DNA of 64,000 nucleotides from a virus: the IMG/VR virus record IMGVR_UViG_3300032213_001813, positions 62,001 through 126,000 of that record; one strand, given 5' to 3'. Under the pieces are notes generated by a model, which saw nothing but the letters and a program-made list of their open reading frames with translations, was not told the origin of the DNA and searched no databases. This document shows, in pieces, positions 51,330-59,116 of the stretch. Every line of letters begins with the position of its first letter. Position 1 is the stretch's first letter. The position numbers and the translations under genes were made by a program.

Positions 51330-51956
51330 ATGTTAAGTAAAGCAAACGAAAATCAGATAGTAACTCCCGAAGAAAAGGAAACGATGTTGTTTAACGCATC
51401 TCATTACTATGGTGAGTTTCTAAAAGCATTAGGTTTTGATTACACCAAAGACCCACAAACGATTGATACTCCAAAGAGAGTAGCAAAGGCTTGGGTTGAT
51501 GATTTGGTTAGAGGTAGTATGAGTGAAGCACCATCAATTACCACATTCCCAAATGAGGACAGTTATGATGGTATTGTAATCCAAACAGGCATTAAGGTAA
51601 ACTCTATGTGTGCCCATCACAACTTACCATTTTATGGATACGCAGCAATCGCTTATATTCCAAAGAGTAAGGTGATTGGGTTATCTAAATTAAATCGTAT
51701 CGTAGATTGGTTCTCTCGTAGACCTCAAATGCAGGAATCACTTACTGCACAAATCCACAAATTCGTAACTGATAAGTTAGAGTGCGATGATGTGGCAGTT
51801 TCAATTAGTGGGCATCACCTATGTTGTGGTATGAGAGGTATCCAACACCCAGATTCAATGATGACAACAAATAAATTCAGCGGAGCATTCTTAGAAAAGA
51901 ACAACTTAGTTAGAGAAGAGTTTATGCACGCTATCACTAAAAACAATTTAAGTTAA
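51330..51956 (+). CDS. folE: GTP cyclohydrolase I
   Basis: Converts GTP to 7,8-dihydroneopterin triphosphate, the first step of folate and of 7-deazaguanine (queuosine-type) synthesis. Zinc ligands are visible in CAHHNLPFYG and in HHLCCGMRGI, and KVIGLSKLNRIVDWFSRRPQ is the family core. Length of 208 residues is normal. Other deazaguanine genes (queC, queD, queE) are not seen in this window, so the phage may use it for folate or for DNA modification with genes elsewhere. Confidence 0.95.
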   Translation: MLSKANENQIVTPEEKETMLFNASHYYGEFLKALGFDYTKDPQTIDTPKRVAKAWVDDLVRGSMSEAPSITTFPNEDSYDGIVIQTGIKVNSMCAHHNLPFYGYAAIAYIPKSKVIGLSKLNRIVDWFSRRPQMQESLTAQIHKFVTDKLECDDVAVSISGHHLCCGMRGIQHPDSMMTTNKFSGAFLEKNNLVREEFMHAITKNNLS

Positions 51957-52084
51957 TGGCAAAGCAAGATGAATGGATGGAGAAGTTAGTTAAGAACTAC
52001 ATCCTACCAGAACAAAAAGAAAAGGAAGCTCCTAAGAAAATGCTAACGGAGGCTCAAAAGAAAATCATTTCCAGCAAATCGTAG
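51956..52084 (+). CDS. Small hypothetical protein (42 aa)
   Basis: Begins on the last base of the folE stop (TAATG). Short lysine-rich helical protein starting MAKQDEWMEKLVKNY. Likely real because of translational coupling. Confidence 0.5.
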   Translation: MAKQDEWMEKLVKNYILPEQKEKEAPKKMLTEAQKKIISSKS

Positions 52085-52112
52085 GAATTACGGAATCTTT
52101 TTTGTATATTTG
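52082..52112 (+). promoter_or_regulatory. Host-type promoter (TAG variant)
   Basis: TATATTTG at 52105-52112 with TAGGAATTA beginning at 52082, the same upstream variant as at 5847, and the usual 20-base spacer. Start codon at 52142. Confidence 0.65.
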
Positions 52113-52141
52113 TAAAACATAAAATCATAAAATCATAAACA

Positions 52142-52525
52142 ATGAAACTAAGAGGTTTAGGTAGAGCAACTTATTCTAAAGACAAGGTTAAACAATTACG
52201 GAAAAACCGAATGTCTTTGAAAGCAAAAGATTCCAATGTGCAGGATATGTACATTCGTAAAGTTGGTGAGTTACGGGCAGCTGGACATATGGTTGTTAAG
52301 GGGTTTCGGAAACTTATCAAATCAGAACACAATGAACTTGCATTTGATAAAGGTAAAATTTACGAAACACAATTATCATTTCAAACTCTTCAAAAGAATG
52401 GGTTGGGTGATGCACCACATATCGAAGGATACTTGGAATCGGCATCAGATGCGGATAATAGACCTTATAGATTGAAAGGTTGGTTTAATGAAGATGGTTC
52501 AGTTAGAATTGAAATCGTACAATAA
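52142..52525 (+). CDS. Hypothetical protein (127 aa)
   Basis: A basic N-terminal half (MKLRGLGRATYSKDKVKQLRK) followed by a beta-rich domain (KIYETQLSFQTLQKNGLG, YRLKGWFNEDGSVRIEIVQ). Own host-type promoter. Not recognised. Confidence 0.65.
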   Translation: MKLRGLGRATYSKDKVKQLRKNRMSLKAKDSNVQDMYIRKVGELRAAGHMVVKGFRKLIKSEHNELAFDKGKIYETQLSFQTLQKNGLGDAPHIEGYLESASDADNRPYRLKGWFNEDGSVRIEIVQ

Positions 52526-53016
52526 TGGGATATAACAAATATAGATGGTACACAAAGGGTAGACCTAATAAGCCATTAAATGAAGATGCTCCTCTATTAC
52601 TTAAAATCCGTAACGGAGACTTTGAGTATTCGTATATGTTTAAGGAGGCTGAAGATACCAAAGCTGAAGCACAACGAACGTATGACCTAACATATAAGAA
52701 CTATAAAGGAACGGATGAAAAGAACCGCATTTACGAAGCATTGGAGGCGGGAAGAATGAAGAGAATTAAAGCCGTAAAGTTGATGCTGGAAGCAGGTTCG
52801 CAGGAGCAGAAAATCCTATGGAAATTGCAGGGTGAACTGAAGAAAGAATTCGAAAAGGATTTGTGGGAGAAGGCAATGGAGAGAAAAAGAGGAAAAGGTA
52901 CAACCGAAGATATTTATTGGTGGTACAAAACACAGGTCAAAGAAGTGATGACCAAAAGTGAGATGGCAATCAAACTTAAACGAGCTTCAACAAAAGGACT
53001 CGAACGCTTATTTTAA
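52525..53016 (+). CDS. Hypothetical helical protein (163 aa)
   Basis: Starts on the last base of the previous stop. Rich in Lys, Glu and Trp with helices such as QEQKILWKLQGELKKEFEKD. No motif recognised. Confidence 0.62.
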   Translation: MGYNKYRWYTKGRPNKPLNEDAPLLLKIRNGDFEYSYMFKEAEDTKAEAQRTYDLTYKNYKGTDEKNRIYEALEAGRMKRIKAVKLMLEAGSQEQKILWKLQGELKKEFEKDLWEKAMERKRGKGTTEDIYWWYKTQVKEVMTKSEMAIKLKRASTKGLERLF

Positions 53017-53043
53017 TTATTTATTAACCAAACCAAAACAACA

Positions 53044-53319
53044 ATGGAAATTGTAAAAAGTAGATACGGCTTAGACCGTTCAATTCAAAGAGTGGACTTT
53101 CAAAGGTTGAGAGTTATGGGTGAATCACAAATGGTACGTCAATCCAAAGGTAGGGATGGGAGTACAACTCTCTTTGATTTCGAAGGAGGACCTTGCTACA
53201 CTGTTGGTGGTAAGTTACACTTTGAGAAAATGAATTGGAAGATTGTGGGTATCAAACCATACCAAAATTCCAACGAAGGTTTATATGAGTGTATTTTAAG
53301 TGTACTACCTATTTATTAA
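53044..53319 (+). CDS. Hypothetical protein (91 aa)
   Basis: Beta-rich small protein with TLFDFEGGPCYTVGGKLHF and a C-terminal VGIKPYQNSNEGLYECIL. Possibly a small barrel-like domain. Not recognised. Confidence 0.6.
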   Translation: MEIVKSRYGLDRSIQRVDFQRLRVMGESQMVRQSKGRDGSTTLFDFEGGPCYTVGGKLHFEKMNWKIVGIKPYQNSNEGLYECILSVLPIY

Positions 53320-53322
53320 TAT

Positions 53323-53691
53323 ATGGAGGATGAAGAACGCCAGGTAATGGAGTTAAGTATCCCCTCTTCGGAGGTGGAAAGTTTTATGAAGGACAATCGT
53401 GCTTTAATGGTTGCCGAAACGCTTTCTGCTTCCGAAGAACTAATTTACAAAGATTTGGATAGTATAGAAGTTATCCGAATCAATATCATACAACCGAGAG
53501 GTAGGACGGTATTAGATTGTAAGTTAAAAAAAGAAGATGTAACGGATGGAGTTGAAAAGTTGATGGAATGGGCATTGGAAAACGAAGAATACGAAATGTG
53601 CCATCGAATCAAATTATTAACCGAATACATTAATAGACCCAAAGAAGATGTTCGAAGAAAGACAAGAGGAAGACCTAAGAAGGCTAAATGA
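53323..53691 (+). CDS. Hypothetical protein (122 aa)
   Basis: Acidic helical protein with a basic C-terminal tail (RRKTRGRPKKAK) resembling an AT-hook-like GRPKK, which could bind AT-rich DNA. Overlaps the next gene by 44 bases. Confidence 0.6.
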   Translation: MEDEERQVMELSIPSSEVESFMKDNRALMVAETLSASEELIYKDLDSIEVIRINIIQPRGRTVLDCKLKKEDVTDGVEKLMEWALENEEYEMCHRIKLLTEYINRPKEDVRRKTRGRPKKAK

Positions 53692-53836
53692 TTTGATTCT
53701 TTCACAATCCATTCAGCACGAAGCAACACCATCAAATAAGAAAATGTTCAATCCCCAAACAGGTGAATTAACACTATGGGTTGATAATGGTAGAGGTGGT
53801 GCAAAGTTCGCATCTATAAACCTATTCGGAGATTAA
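53648..53836 (+). CDS. Small hypothetical protein (62 aa)
   Basis: Overlaps the end of the preceding gene by 44 bases if the first ATG is used; an alternative ATG lies at 53744. Contains FNPQTGELTLWVDNGRGG. Not recognised. Confidence 0.5.
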   Translation: MFEERQEEDLRRLNDLILSQSIQHEATPSNKKMFNPQTGELTLWVDNGRGGAKFASINLFGD

Positions 53837-53888
53837 CGAACGAATCCCTTTGGGGGATGAGTCGAAAGGAAAAAATTTTTGATAGTAC

Positions 53889-53899
53889 TATATTTATAT
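53889..53899 (+). promoter_or_regulatory. Candidate phage-specific promoter motif
   Basis: TATATTTATAT flanked by GTAC on both sides, 51 bases before the ATG at 53951. It lies in the 114-base gap after 53836, in which I see no other signal. Confidence 0.42.
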
Positions 53900-53950
53900 G
53901 TACAAGCTACACAAGCTATTCCGTTTTGGGGTGGGGGTTGGTTGATAGAT

Positions 53951-54034
53951 ATGAAAATATTAATGATAAAGATATATGCCGGAATCCTAACATTTGGGAT
54001 GGGTATGTATGAATACTACAAAAATTTTAGATAA
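53951..54034 (+). CDS. Tiny hydrophobic peptide (27 aa)
   Basis: ATG to TAA frame with a hydrophobic segment (LMIKIYAGILTFGMGMY), overlapping the next start as TAATG. Supported by coupling only. Confidence 0.4.
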   Translation: MKILMIKIYAGILTFGMGMYEYYKNFR

Positions 54035-54339
54035 TGGAAAAAGTAACCGATTACTTAATGCCGTTTATAATGGCAGGATTGATGTTCATCGTAGTATGGC
54101 AGGATGGAAAACGTAACGAACGATTGAAGAGGTTAGAATCGACTCACACCCATAAGCAAGTTGATTCCCTACAAACTCTTTTAGATAATACCAAAGTGGA
54201 ATGGATGAATGATAAAATGGATTTAGATAAATATAAAGCCGCAAGAGAGAAGTTTAGAGAGTACAATCCCCTTGCCGCACAAGAGTATGAGAATATATAT
54301 AACTCCATAGAAACCCAATGGAAAACCGAAGCGGAATGA
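54034..54339 (+). CDS. Membrane-anchored helical protein (101 aa)
   Basis: One N-terminal membrane segment (LMPFIMAGLMFIVVW) followed by a long charged coiled-coil-like region (KRLESTHTHKQVDSLQTLLD and onward). Topology resembles that of the protein at 32846. A lysis-related or membrane-scaffold role is possible but not shown. Confidence 0.6.
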   Translation: MEKVTDYLMPFIMAGLMFIVVWQDGKRNERLKRLESTHTHKQVDSLQTLLDNTKVEWMNDKMDLDKYKAAREKFREYNPLAAQEYENIYNSIETQWKTEAE

Positions 54340-54974
54340 TGAACTTTAAAGATTTAGTAGAAGTGGAAGGATATTATTCCGTACAACAATTAGAACCACT
54401 ACCTTACGAATACGATGCCTTAGAACCAATCATCGATGAGGAGACAATGAGGGAACACCACACAAAGCATCTGAAGAAATATGTGGAAACCTACAACTCT
54501 CTAATCGATGGAACTCCGGCATCCCAACGTACCTTAGAAGAAGTTCTTTCTGATATACGTTCATATGGAGATGGAATCCGAAATAATGGAGGTGGGATAT
54601 GGAATCACAATTTTTTCTTTAGGTTATTGACTCCTAACAAAAAAACACCCAATGGAAACCTATCTCTTTCGATTGGTAAAAAGTGGGGTAGTATGGAATC
54701 CTTTATCGAAAAGTTTAAAGAATCAGGTCTAAAAAGATTTGGTTCGGGTTGGGTTTGGTTAGTAAAGGATAGTGGGGGAGAGTTATCCATAATAACAACT
54801 CAAAATCAGGACAATCCACTAATGTTTCCAAATAACCAATACATACCAATTATAGGATGTGATTTGTGGGAGCATTCGTATTACCTAAAGCATAAGAGTA
54901 ATAGGGGCGGGTGGATAGATTCATTCTTTGAGTGTTTGAATTGGGATGAAGCCCAAAAAAATTACGAAGGATGA
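54336..54974 (+). CDS. sod: Superoxide dismutase, Mn/Fe type
   Basis: Converts superoxide to hydrogen peroxide and oxygen. The start at 54336 makes an ATGA overlap with the previous gene. The metal ligands are visible: His in REHHTKH, His in IWNHNFF, and Asp plus His in DLWEHSYY. NNGGG before the second ligand and NQDNPL later are closer to the Mn-type. SGWVWL is also conserved. Length (212 residues) is full. No signal peptide, so it acts in the cytoplasm. An unusual phage gene. Confidence 0.95.
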   Translation: MMNFKDLVEVEGYYSVQQLEPLPYEYDALEPIIDEETMREHHTKHLKKYVETYNSLIDGTPASQRTLEEVLSDIRSYGDGIRNNGGGIWNHNFFFRLLTPNKKTPNGNLSLSIGKKWGSMESFIEKFKESGLKRFGSGWVWLVKDSGGELSIITTQNQDNPLMFPNNQYIPIIGCDLWEHSYYLKHKSNRGGWIDSFFECLNWDEAQKNYEG

Positions 54975-55171
54975 GAAAGTTATTCAAATGGTTATTGATT
55001 AAGGGTGTAGTTGGAACGTTGGTTCTACTCCTATCGATATCGGTTGTAGTATCTCTAATATGTTGGTTTCTATTGTGGCCATTTGTGTATATGGTTAGGT
55101 TAATTTTTGTTAATATAGATAGAAATGGGGATTTCATCTCAAAAAGGGATTGGAATGATTGGATTGCCTAA
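54971..55171 (+). CDS. Small membrane protein (66 aa)
   Basis: Overlaps the SOD stop as ATGA. Two adjacent hydrophobic stretches (LLIKGVVGTLVLLLSISVVV and ICWFLLWPFVYMVRLI). Function unknown. Confidence 0.55.
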   Translation: MRKLFKWLLIKGVVGTLVLLLSISVVVSLICWFLLWPFVYMVRLIFVNIDRNGDFISKRDWNDWIA

Positions 55172-55209
55172 ATGGGGTAATAGTTATTATTAAACTAAAC
55201 AAAATAATT

Positions 55210-55581
55210 ATGAAAGGATTAATTTTAACAATCGGGTTATTGATGAGTATTGGGGGGTATGCTCAAACGACAGGATTTCCAACAACAGCAGATAAGTGGG
55301 TTGCACCCATACAATCAAACCAAATTAATAGGGAAGTGGAAGTTCTCCGTAGAGGACAAAGACCTGAAATTCTTCCGAACCAACGTCATTTGGATGAGAT
55401 TAATCGTAATCAAAATATTATAATACTTATGGTTAATGAAAATCAAATCAGAAACTTTAACCGTTGGAGAATATGGCACAGACTAAAAGAGAGAAGAAGA
55501 TTTCGAATCGTAAGAAGATGGCAAAAAGAACACGAAGAGAACAACACAAAGCCGGAATTTTTAAGAAGAAGACATAGATAA
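55210..55581 (+). CDS. Secreted basic protein with signal peptide
   Basis: About 123 residues. The ATG at 55210 is chosen because it gives a standard signal peptide (MKGLILTIGLLMSIGGYAQ) with cleavage after GYA; the upstream ATG at 55159 would add an unlikely extension. The mature part is Arg/Asn-rich and ends RRRHR. No family recognised. It ends at a terminator. Confidence 0.65.
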   Translation: MKGLILTIGLLMSIGGYAQTTGFPTTADKWVAPIQSNQINREVEVLRRGQRPEILPNQRHLDEINRNQNIIILMVNENQIRNFNRWRIWHRLKERRRFRIVRRWQKEHEENNTKPEFLRRRHR

Positions 55582-55607
55582 CCAAAACCTTGCATGCCGT
55601 GCGTAAG

Positions 55608-55644
55608 ACCTTCTAATAATAACCAAAAATTAGGAGGTTTTTTA
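55608..55644 (+). terminator. Rho-independent terminator
   Basis: Ten-bp stem, 55608-55617 with 55629-55638 (one G-T pair), an 11-base loop and a T-run. Confidence 0.82.
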
Positions 55645-55645
55645 T

Positions 55646-55676
55646 TTGGAAAAGTGAAAATAATTTTGTATATTTG
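55646..55676 (+). promoter_or_regulatory. Host-type promoter
   Basis: TTG at 55646-55648, 20-base spacer, TATATTTG at 55669-55676. The ATG at 55680 follows after only three bases, so the first gene would be leaderless or read from a later start. Confidence 0.68.
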
Positions 55677-55679
55677 TAT

Positions 55680-55817
55680 ATGATTTTTGAAGAACAATTG
55701 GTATTAGAAGCTCAAATATATGGTGTACTATCTTTGGTACTCATAGGTGTGATGCTTTGGATGGTAATTGCTGAAAAACGAAAATACGATAAGACAAATG
55801 GAAAACGGAAAAAGTAA
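55680..55817 (+). CDS. Small single-pass membrane protein (45 aa)
   Basis: Contains one membrane helix (GVLSLVLIGVMLWMVIA) and a basic tail. Its ATG lies almost on the transcription start predicted from the adjacent promoter. Overlaps the next gene by 20 bases. Confidence 0.5.
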   Translation: MIFEEQLVLEAQIYGVLSLVLIGVMLWMVIAEKRKYDKTNGKRKK

Positions 55818-55953
55818 GTTCGATAGGGATAATACCTTAATTTGGGTTCTGATAGGTTTATTGATTTGTATAACTATTCAGATGGTTGGTGTAATGCATT
55901 TAAAAGAGGATATTAAAGAAAAAGAAGCAATAATCAAAAAGTTACAAAAATGA
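55798..55953 (+). CDS. Small single-pass membrane protein with coiled-coil tail (51 aa)
   Basis: The ATG at 55798 (MENGKSKFDRDN) is preferred over one at 55768. Membrane segment TLIWVLIGLLICITIQMVGV, then a charged helix KEDIKEKEAIIKKLQK. Overlaps the hydrolase gene by four bases (ATGA). Confidence 0.55.
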   Translation: MENGKSKFDRDNTLIWVLIGLLICITIQMVGVMHLKEDIKEKEAIIKKLQK

Positions 55954-56540
55954 AAATAACCCTTATAATCCTTTTGTGTGTGATTCTATTGATAATGGGA
56001 TTCGTACAAAAAGAAGAGAGAATCCTATTCGTTGGTGATTCTTTAACCGCATATAATGGTGGGTGGCAACATCAAGTTGGTAGAATGAGACAAATAAAGT
56101 ATGATAACATCGCAAAGGGTGGGAAACGTACTAAATGGATGTTGAACCAATTAAAACAATATTCACATAAAGTAGGTAGATATACAAAGGTAATCATATA
56201 TGGTGGTATCAATGATTCATTTAGTAGTGTTAAAGAAGATGATACGATAGAGAACATTCAAAAGATGGTGGATATTGTAAGGGAGATGGGAGCTGAACCT
56301 ATTGTGGTAGTTGGATACAATCCACAAAGAGTGATACAAGCAACATCATATCCATCTGAAATTGAAACTAAATCCCGTAATCGATACATTGAATTACAAA
56401 AGAGAATCGTAACTGATATAAAAAGATGTACTATAATTCCTATGGAAAATGGAATTGGTAGAACTGATTCAGATGATGGAATACACTTAAAGGATAGTGG
56501 TCATAGAAAGTTTGCAAATTGGATATTAGAAAATTTATAA
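55950..56540 (+). CDS. SGNH/GDSL-family hydrolase
   Basis: A 196-residue esterase/lipase-fold protein. Block I FVGDSLTA holds the nucleophile Ser, block III is GGIND with the oxyanion Asn, and block V is DGIHL with the catalytic Asp and His. An N-terminal hydrophobic stretch (ITLIILLCVILLIMGFV) is a signal or membrane anchor, so it acts in the periplasm or at the membrane. Possible substrates are O-acetyl groups on host polysaccharide or lipids. Confidence 0.9.
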   Translation: MKITLIILLCVILLIMGFVQKEERILFVGDSLTAYNGGWQHQVGRMRQIKYDNIAKGGKRTKWMLNQLKQYSHKVGRYTKVIIYGGINDSFSSVKEDDTIENIQKMVDIVREMGAEPIVVVGYNPQRVIQATSYPSEIETKSRNRYIELQKRIVTDIKRCTIIPMENGIGRTDSDDGIHLKDSGHRKFANWILENL

Positions 56541-56543
56541 AAC

Positions 56544-57791
56544 ATGTCAAAACAAAGAATTAAGCTTAAAAGTGCGGAAGAACTCAAAGCAGTATTGGGT
56601 GAGGAATTGTATAGAGAAGTTGCTGATGCAATTGATGAAACTCGTACTACCAAGAATAAACCTGAATATAAAAGATATCAAGACCCCGCATCATCATCTA
56701 TTGTAACTCAATATTATAGATTATCGGATACGGATGATTTTCCATATGGTACATACATTCATCAAAAGACGGGTGAGTTGATATCACAACATTTCAGAGT
56801 AGGTGATGGGTTGACTATAACTCAAACTGCAATGCAGGGGTGGGTATCTAAAAGTAAGTTTACCAAACTACATACAAAAGATTATGTTACCAAAGGTGAA
56901 TTCTTTTCTACTTTAGTGTATGAGATGGAATCTGAAGGTGGTGTTTTACTTCTAACAGTTCAAGACTATTTGGTAGATTTTCCAAAGAACAAAGCAAAGA
57001 TTGGTAAGAACGAAATATATGTTTCCCTAACAGGTAACATTGCTGAAAGTATATACAAAGAGGTAACGGATTCAATTGTTGCTCTAACTACATCAAAGAA
57101 GCAGGAAGCAAATAATGTGGCATTAGTAATCCAAACACAAAGAGGATACGATACACAAACGTTTGAGTTACCAAAGCAGAAGTTAGATATTGATTTGAAC
57201 TATGGTAAGGATTTCAAACCGGTCCACGAAAAGATTATCAAACAACTAAATGAACCAAATGGTAAAGGATTGGTTCTATTGCATGGAGTGCCGGGTGGAG
57301 GTAAGACCCATTACTTAAAGTATTTGGCATCAAAGATTAAAGATAAGCAGGTCCTTTTCATTCCACCATACCTAGCCGATTTTATTACATCGCCGGAGAT
57401 GACACCATTTCTAATCCAAAATAGTAATTCGGTTCTCTTCATTGAGGATGCGGAGAATGTAATTACTGATAGAAATATACATGGTTCAAATGGTGTATCT
57501 AATATTCTAAACATTACCGATGGTATCCTATCTGATATCTTAAAGATTCAGGTAGTTGCTACCTTTAATATGGATAAGGCAAAGATTGATTCAGCCCTAT
57601 TAAGAAAGGGTAGATTGATTGCCGAACATAAGTTTGATGCCCTACCTATGGATGATGCCAATGCGTTATTAAAACATTTAGGTAAGGAAGAGAACGCAAC
57701 AAAAGAAATGACACTAACTGAAATCTACAATGTGGATGAGGAAGAATTTAAAAGTGAAGATGGTAAACCAAAGATTGGATTTGGACGATGA
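56544..57791 (+). CDS. AAA ATPase (BCS1/proteasomal-ATPase-like)
   Basis: A 415-residue protein. The N-terminal half (1-225) is a beta-rich unknown region. The C-terminal half has Walker A GVPGGGKT, Walker B VLFIEDAE (with Glu-Asp in place of Asp-Glu), a sensor-1-like VVATFN and LLRKGR as a second-region-of-homology-like arginine motif. The ATPase resembles BCS1-type remodelling enzymes. Its partner is not evident; the next gene is a glycosyltransferase. Confidence 0.83.
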   Translation: MSKQRIKLKSAEELKAVLGEELYREVADAIDETRTTKNKPEYKRYQDPASSSIVTQYYRLSDTDDFPYGTYIHQKTGELISQHFRVGDGLTITQTAMQGWVSKSKFTKLHTKDYVTKGEFFSTLVYEMESEGGVLLLTVQDYLVDFPKNKAKIGKNEIYVSLTGNIAESIYKEVTDSIVALTTSKKQEANNVALVIQTQRGYDTQTFELPKQKLDIDLNYGKDFKPVHEKIIKQLNEPNGKGLVLLHGVPGGGKTHYLKYLASKIKDKQVLFIPPYLADFITSPEMTPFLIQNSNSVLFIEDAENVITDRNIHGSNGVSNILNITDGILSDILKIQVVATFNMDKAKIDSALLRKGRLIAEHKFDALPMDDANALLKHLGKEENATKEMTLTEIYNVDEEEFKSEDGKPKIGFGR

Positions 57792-58549
57792 ACAAAGATA
57801 AGATAATGATAATGGTTACGGGAACTATGATATCCCCTTACGATGAGAATTGGAAGGAGTGTTATAGGACTTGGATTCCGGAGTTAAAGAAGTTAGGGTA
57901 TCATATATTAATTGCAATTGGTAAACCTGATTTGGAAACTGAATGGAAGTTAGATGGCGATTTCATTTACTTTAGAGCTGAAGATACAAAGATGGGGTTG
58001 TATGATAAATCAATTCGTTTACCTATCAAATGGATTTTGGAAGAAACTGATTATGAATACTACTTTAGAATCGATTCAGACTCATTTGTTGCGCCCATTA
58101 GGTTTGATAGAATGATGCATCACAACTTCCAAGACTATGGTAAGATAGATTATATGGGATGTATTCATCCTTTTGATGGTTGGAATCCCCATAGATTTCT
58201 ACGAAGATTATTTTCACCAAACGTTGGATATATAGCAAGTGGGTGTGGATATATGGTATCAAGGGATTCTATGAAACTTGCATTAGATAAGATGCGAATC
58301 GTAGAAGACCCATTGGATTATCGAATTGATGATTGGGTATTGGGTAGAGCAATGTGGGAGAACGGTGTAGAGATGTTGCATGATTCAAGGATACTATTTG
58401 AATCTAAACATAAAGAGTTAGTAAGAGACCCAAATGGTATAGGTATACCTGATATAGCAGACCCTCAATCACATCTAGCTCTTCAACATTATATGAATGG
58501 GCATATGGATGAAGCTATGATAACATTGGGATATAAAGATAGAATATGA
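57788..58549 (+). CDS. GT31-like (galactosyltransferase-like) glycosyltransferase
   Basis: A 253-residue GT-A enzyme. YYFRIDSDSFV supplies the D-x-D and follows the beta-1,3-galactosyltransferase pattern, ASGCGYMVSRDSM matches the conserved Gly-rich acceptor loop, and DYRIDDWVLGRAM resembles the ED-x-x-x-G motif. Overlaps both neighbours. Confidence 0.78.
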   Translation: MNKDKIMIMVTGTMISPYDENWKECYRTWIPELKKLGYHILIAIGKPDLETEWKLDGDFIYFRAEDTKMGLYDKSIRLPIKWILEETDYEYYFRIDSDSFVAPIRFDRMMHHNFQDYGKIDYMGCIHPFDGWNPHRFLRRLFSPNVGYIASGCGYMVSRDSMKLALDKMRIVEDPLDYRIDDWVLGRAMWENGVEMLHDSRILFESKHKELVRDPNGIGIPDIADPQSHLALQHYMNGHMDEAMITLGYKDRI

Positions 58550-58884
58550 GTTTAATATATGGAGTATTGTGGGCATTTTTGGGACAGTTATTTTCTTTTA
58601 TGCAAATGCAGGGTGGTATTAAGTATGGTTGGTATGATAAGTACCCAATTATTTTAATACTTTCATCAGTACCATCAACTTGGTTTTATATGAAATCAGT
58701 TCAACATTTGGTGGATGCATTTAATGGAGAATTATGGCCATCCCGATTGATTGGATTTGGTGTAGGTATAATTGTATTTGTTACTTTGAGTATAATACTA
58801 TTTAAAGAACCACTTACAGCAAAGACTTTAGTTTGCTTACTATTAGCAAGTATGATTTTAACAATTCAAATATTTTGGAAATGA
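58546..58884 (+). CDS. Four-helix membrane protein (SMR/EamA-like half)
   Basis: A 112-residue protein with four predicted membrane helices. The last part (ILFKEPLTAKTLVCLLLAS) resembles the Glu-Pro-containing end of EamA or small multidrug-resistance transporters. Transport substrate unknown. Overlaps neighbours as ATGA. Confidence 0.7.
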   Translation: MSLIYGVLWAFLGQLFSFMQMQGGIKYGWYDKYPIILILSSVPSTWFYMKSVQHLVDAFNGELWPSRLIGFGVGIIVFVTLSIILFKEPLTAKTLVCLLLASMILTIQIFWK

Positions 58885-59018
58885 TGGAAACGATAACAGT
58901 AGTTTTATGTGTAGTATTAATGGCATTTCCTGTTAGTATATTATGGCTGGCGGGCATTGAACATATGAAAAAGAATCATCCTGATTATAAAGGTGAAGAT
59001 TTTTTGGATGAGGAATAA
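58881..59018 (+). CDS. Small single-pass membrane protein (45 aa)
   Basis: The start at 58881 makes an ATGA overlap with the previous gene; an upstream ATG at 58833 is less likely. Membrane helix TVVLCVVLMAFPVSILWLAG, then an acidic tail. Confidence 0.55.
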   Translation: MMETITVVLCVVLMAFPVSILWLAGIEHMKKNHPDYKGEDFLDEE

Positions 59019-59035
59019 AAGTTATATGTATTTAT

Positions 59036-59116
59036 GTGTTAATAACTTTTGGAATTTTTATATTTATATTAGTAGTAGCATTAGTAATACTGATGTTCTG
59101 GCTATTCGATGATTAA
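59036..59116 (+). CDS. Possible 26-residue membrane peptide (GTG start)
   Basis: A GTG-started frame that would encode a single hydrophobic helix (FGIFIFILVVALVILMFWL) and overlap the next gene by eight bases. It includes a copy of the TTTATATTTATAT motif, so either the motif is coincidental here or this frame is not translated. Confidence 0.3.
   Translation: MLITFGIFIFILVVALVILMFWLFDD
59057..59069 (+). promoter_or_regulatory. Candidate phage-specific promoter motif
   Basis: TTTATATTTATAT, 39 bases before the ATG at 59109. Overlaps a possible tiny membrane frame. Confidence 0.4.

Noticed and set aside
59026-59112. 28-residue + strand frame starting at an ATG
   Set aside because: Composition is unlike a protein (Ser/Ile/Asn run) and a GTG frame in another phase gives a better membrane peptide.
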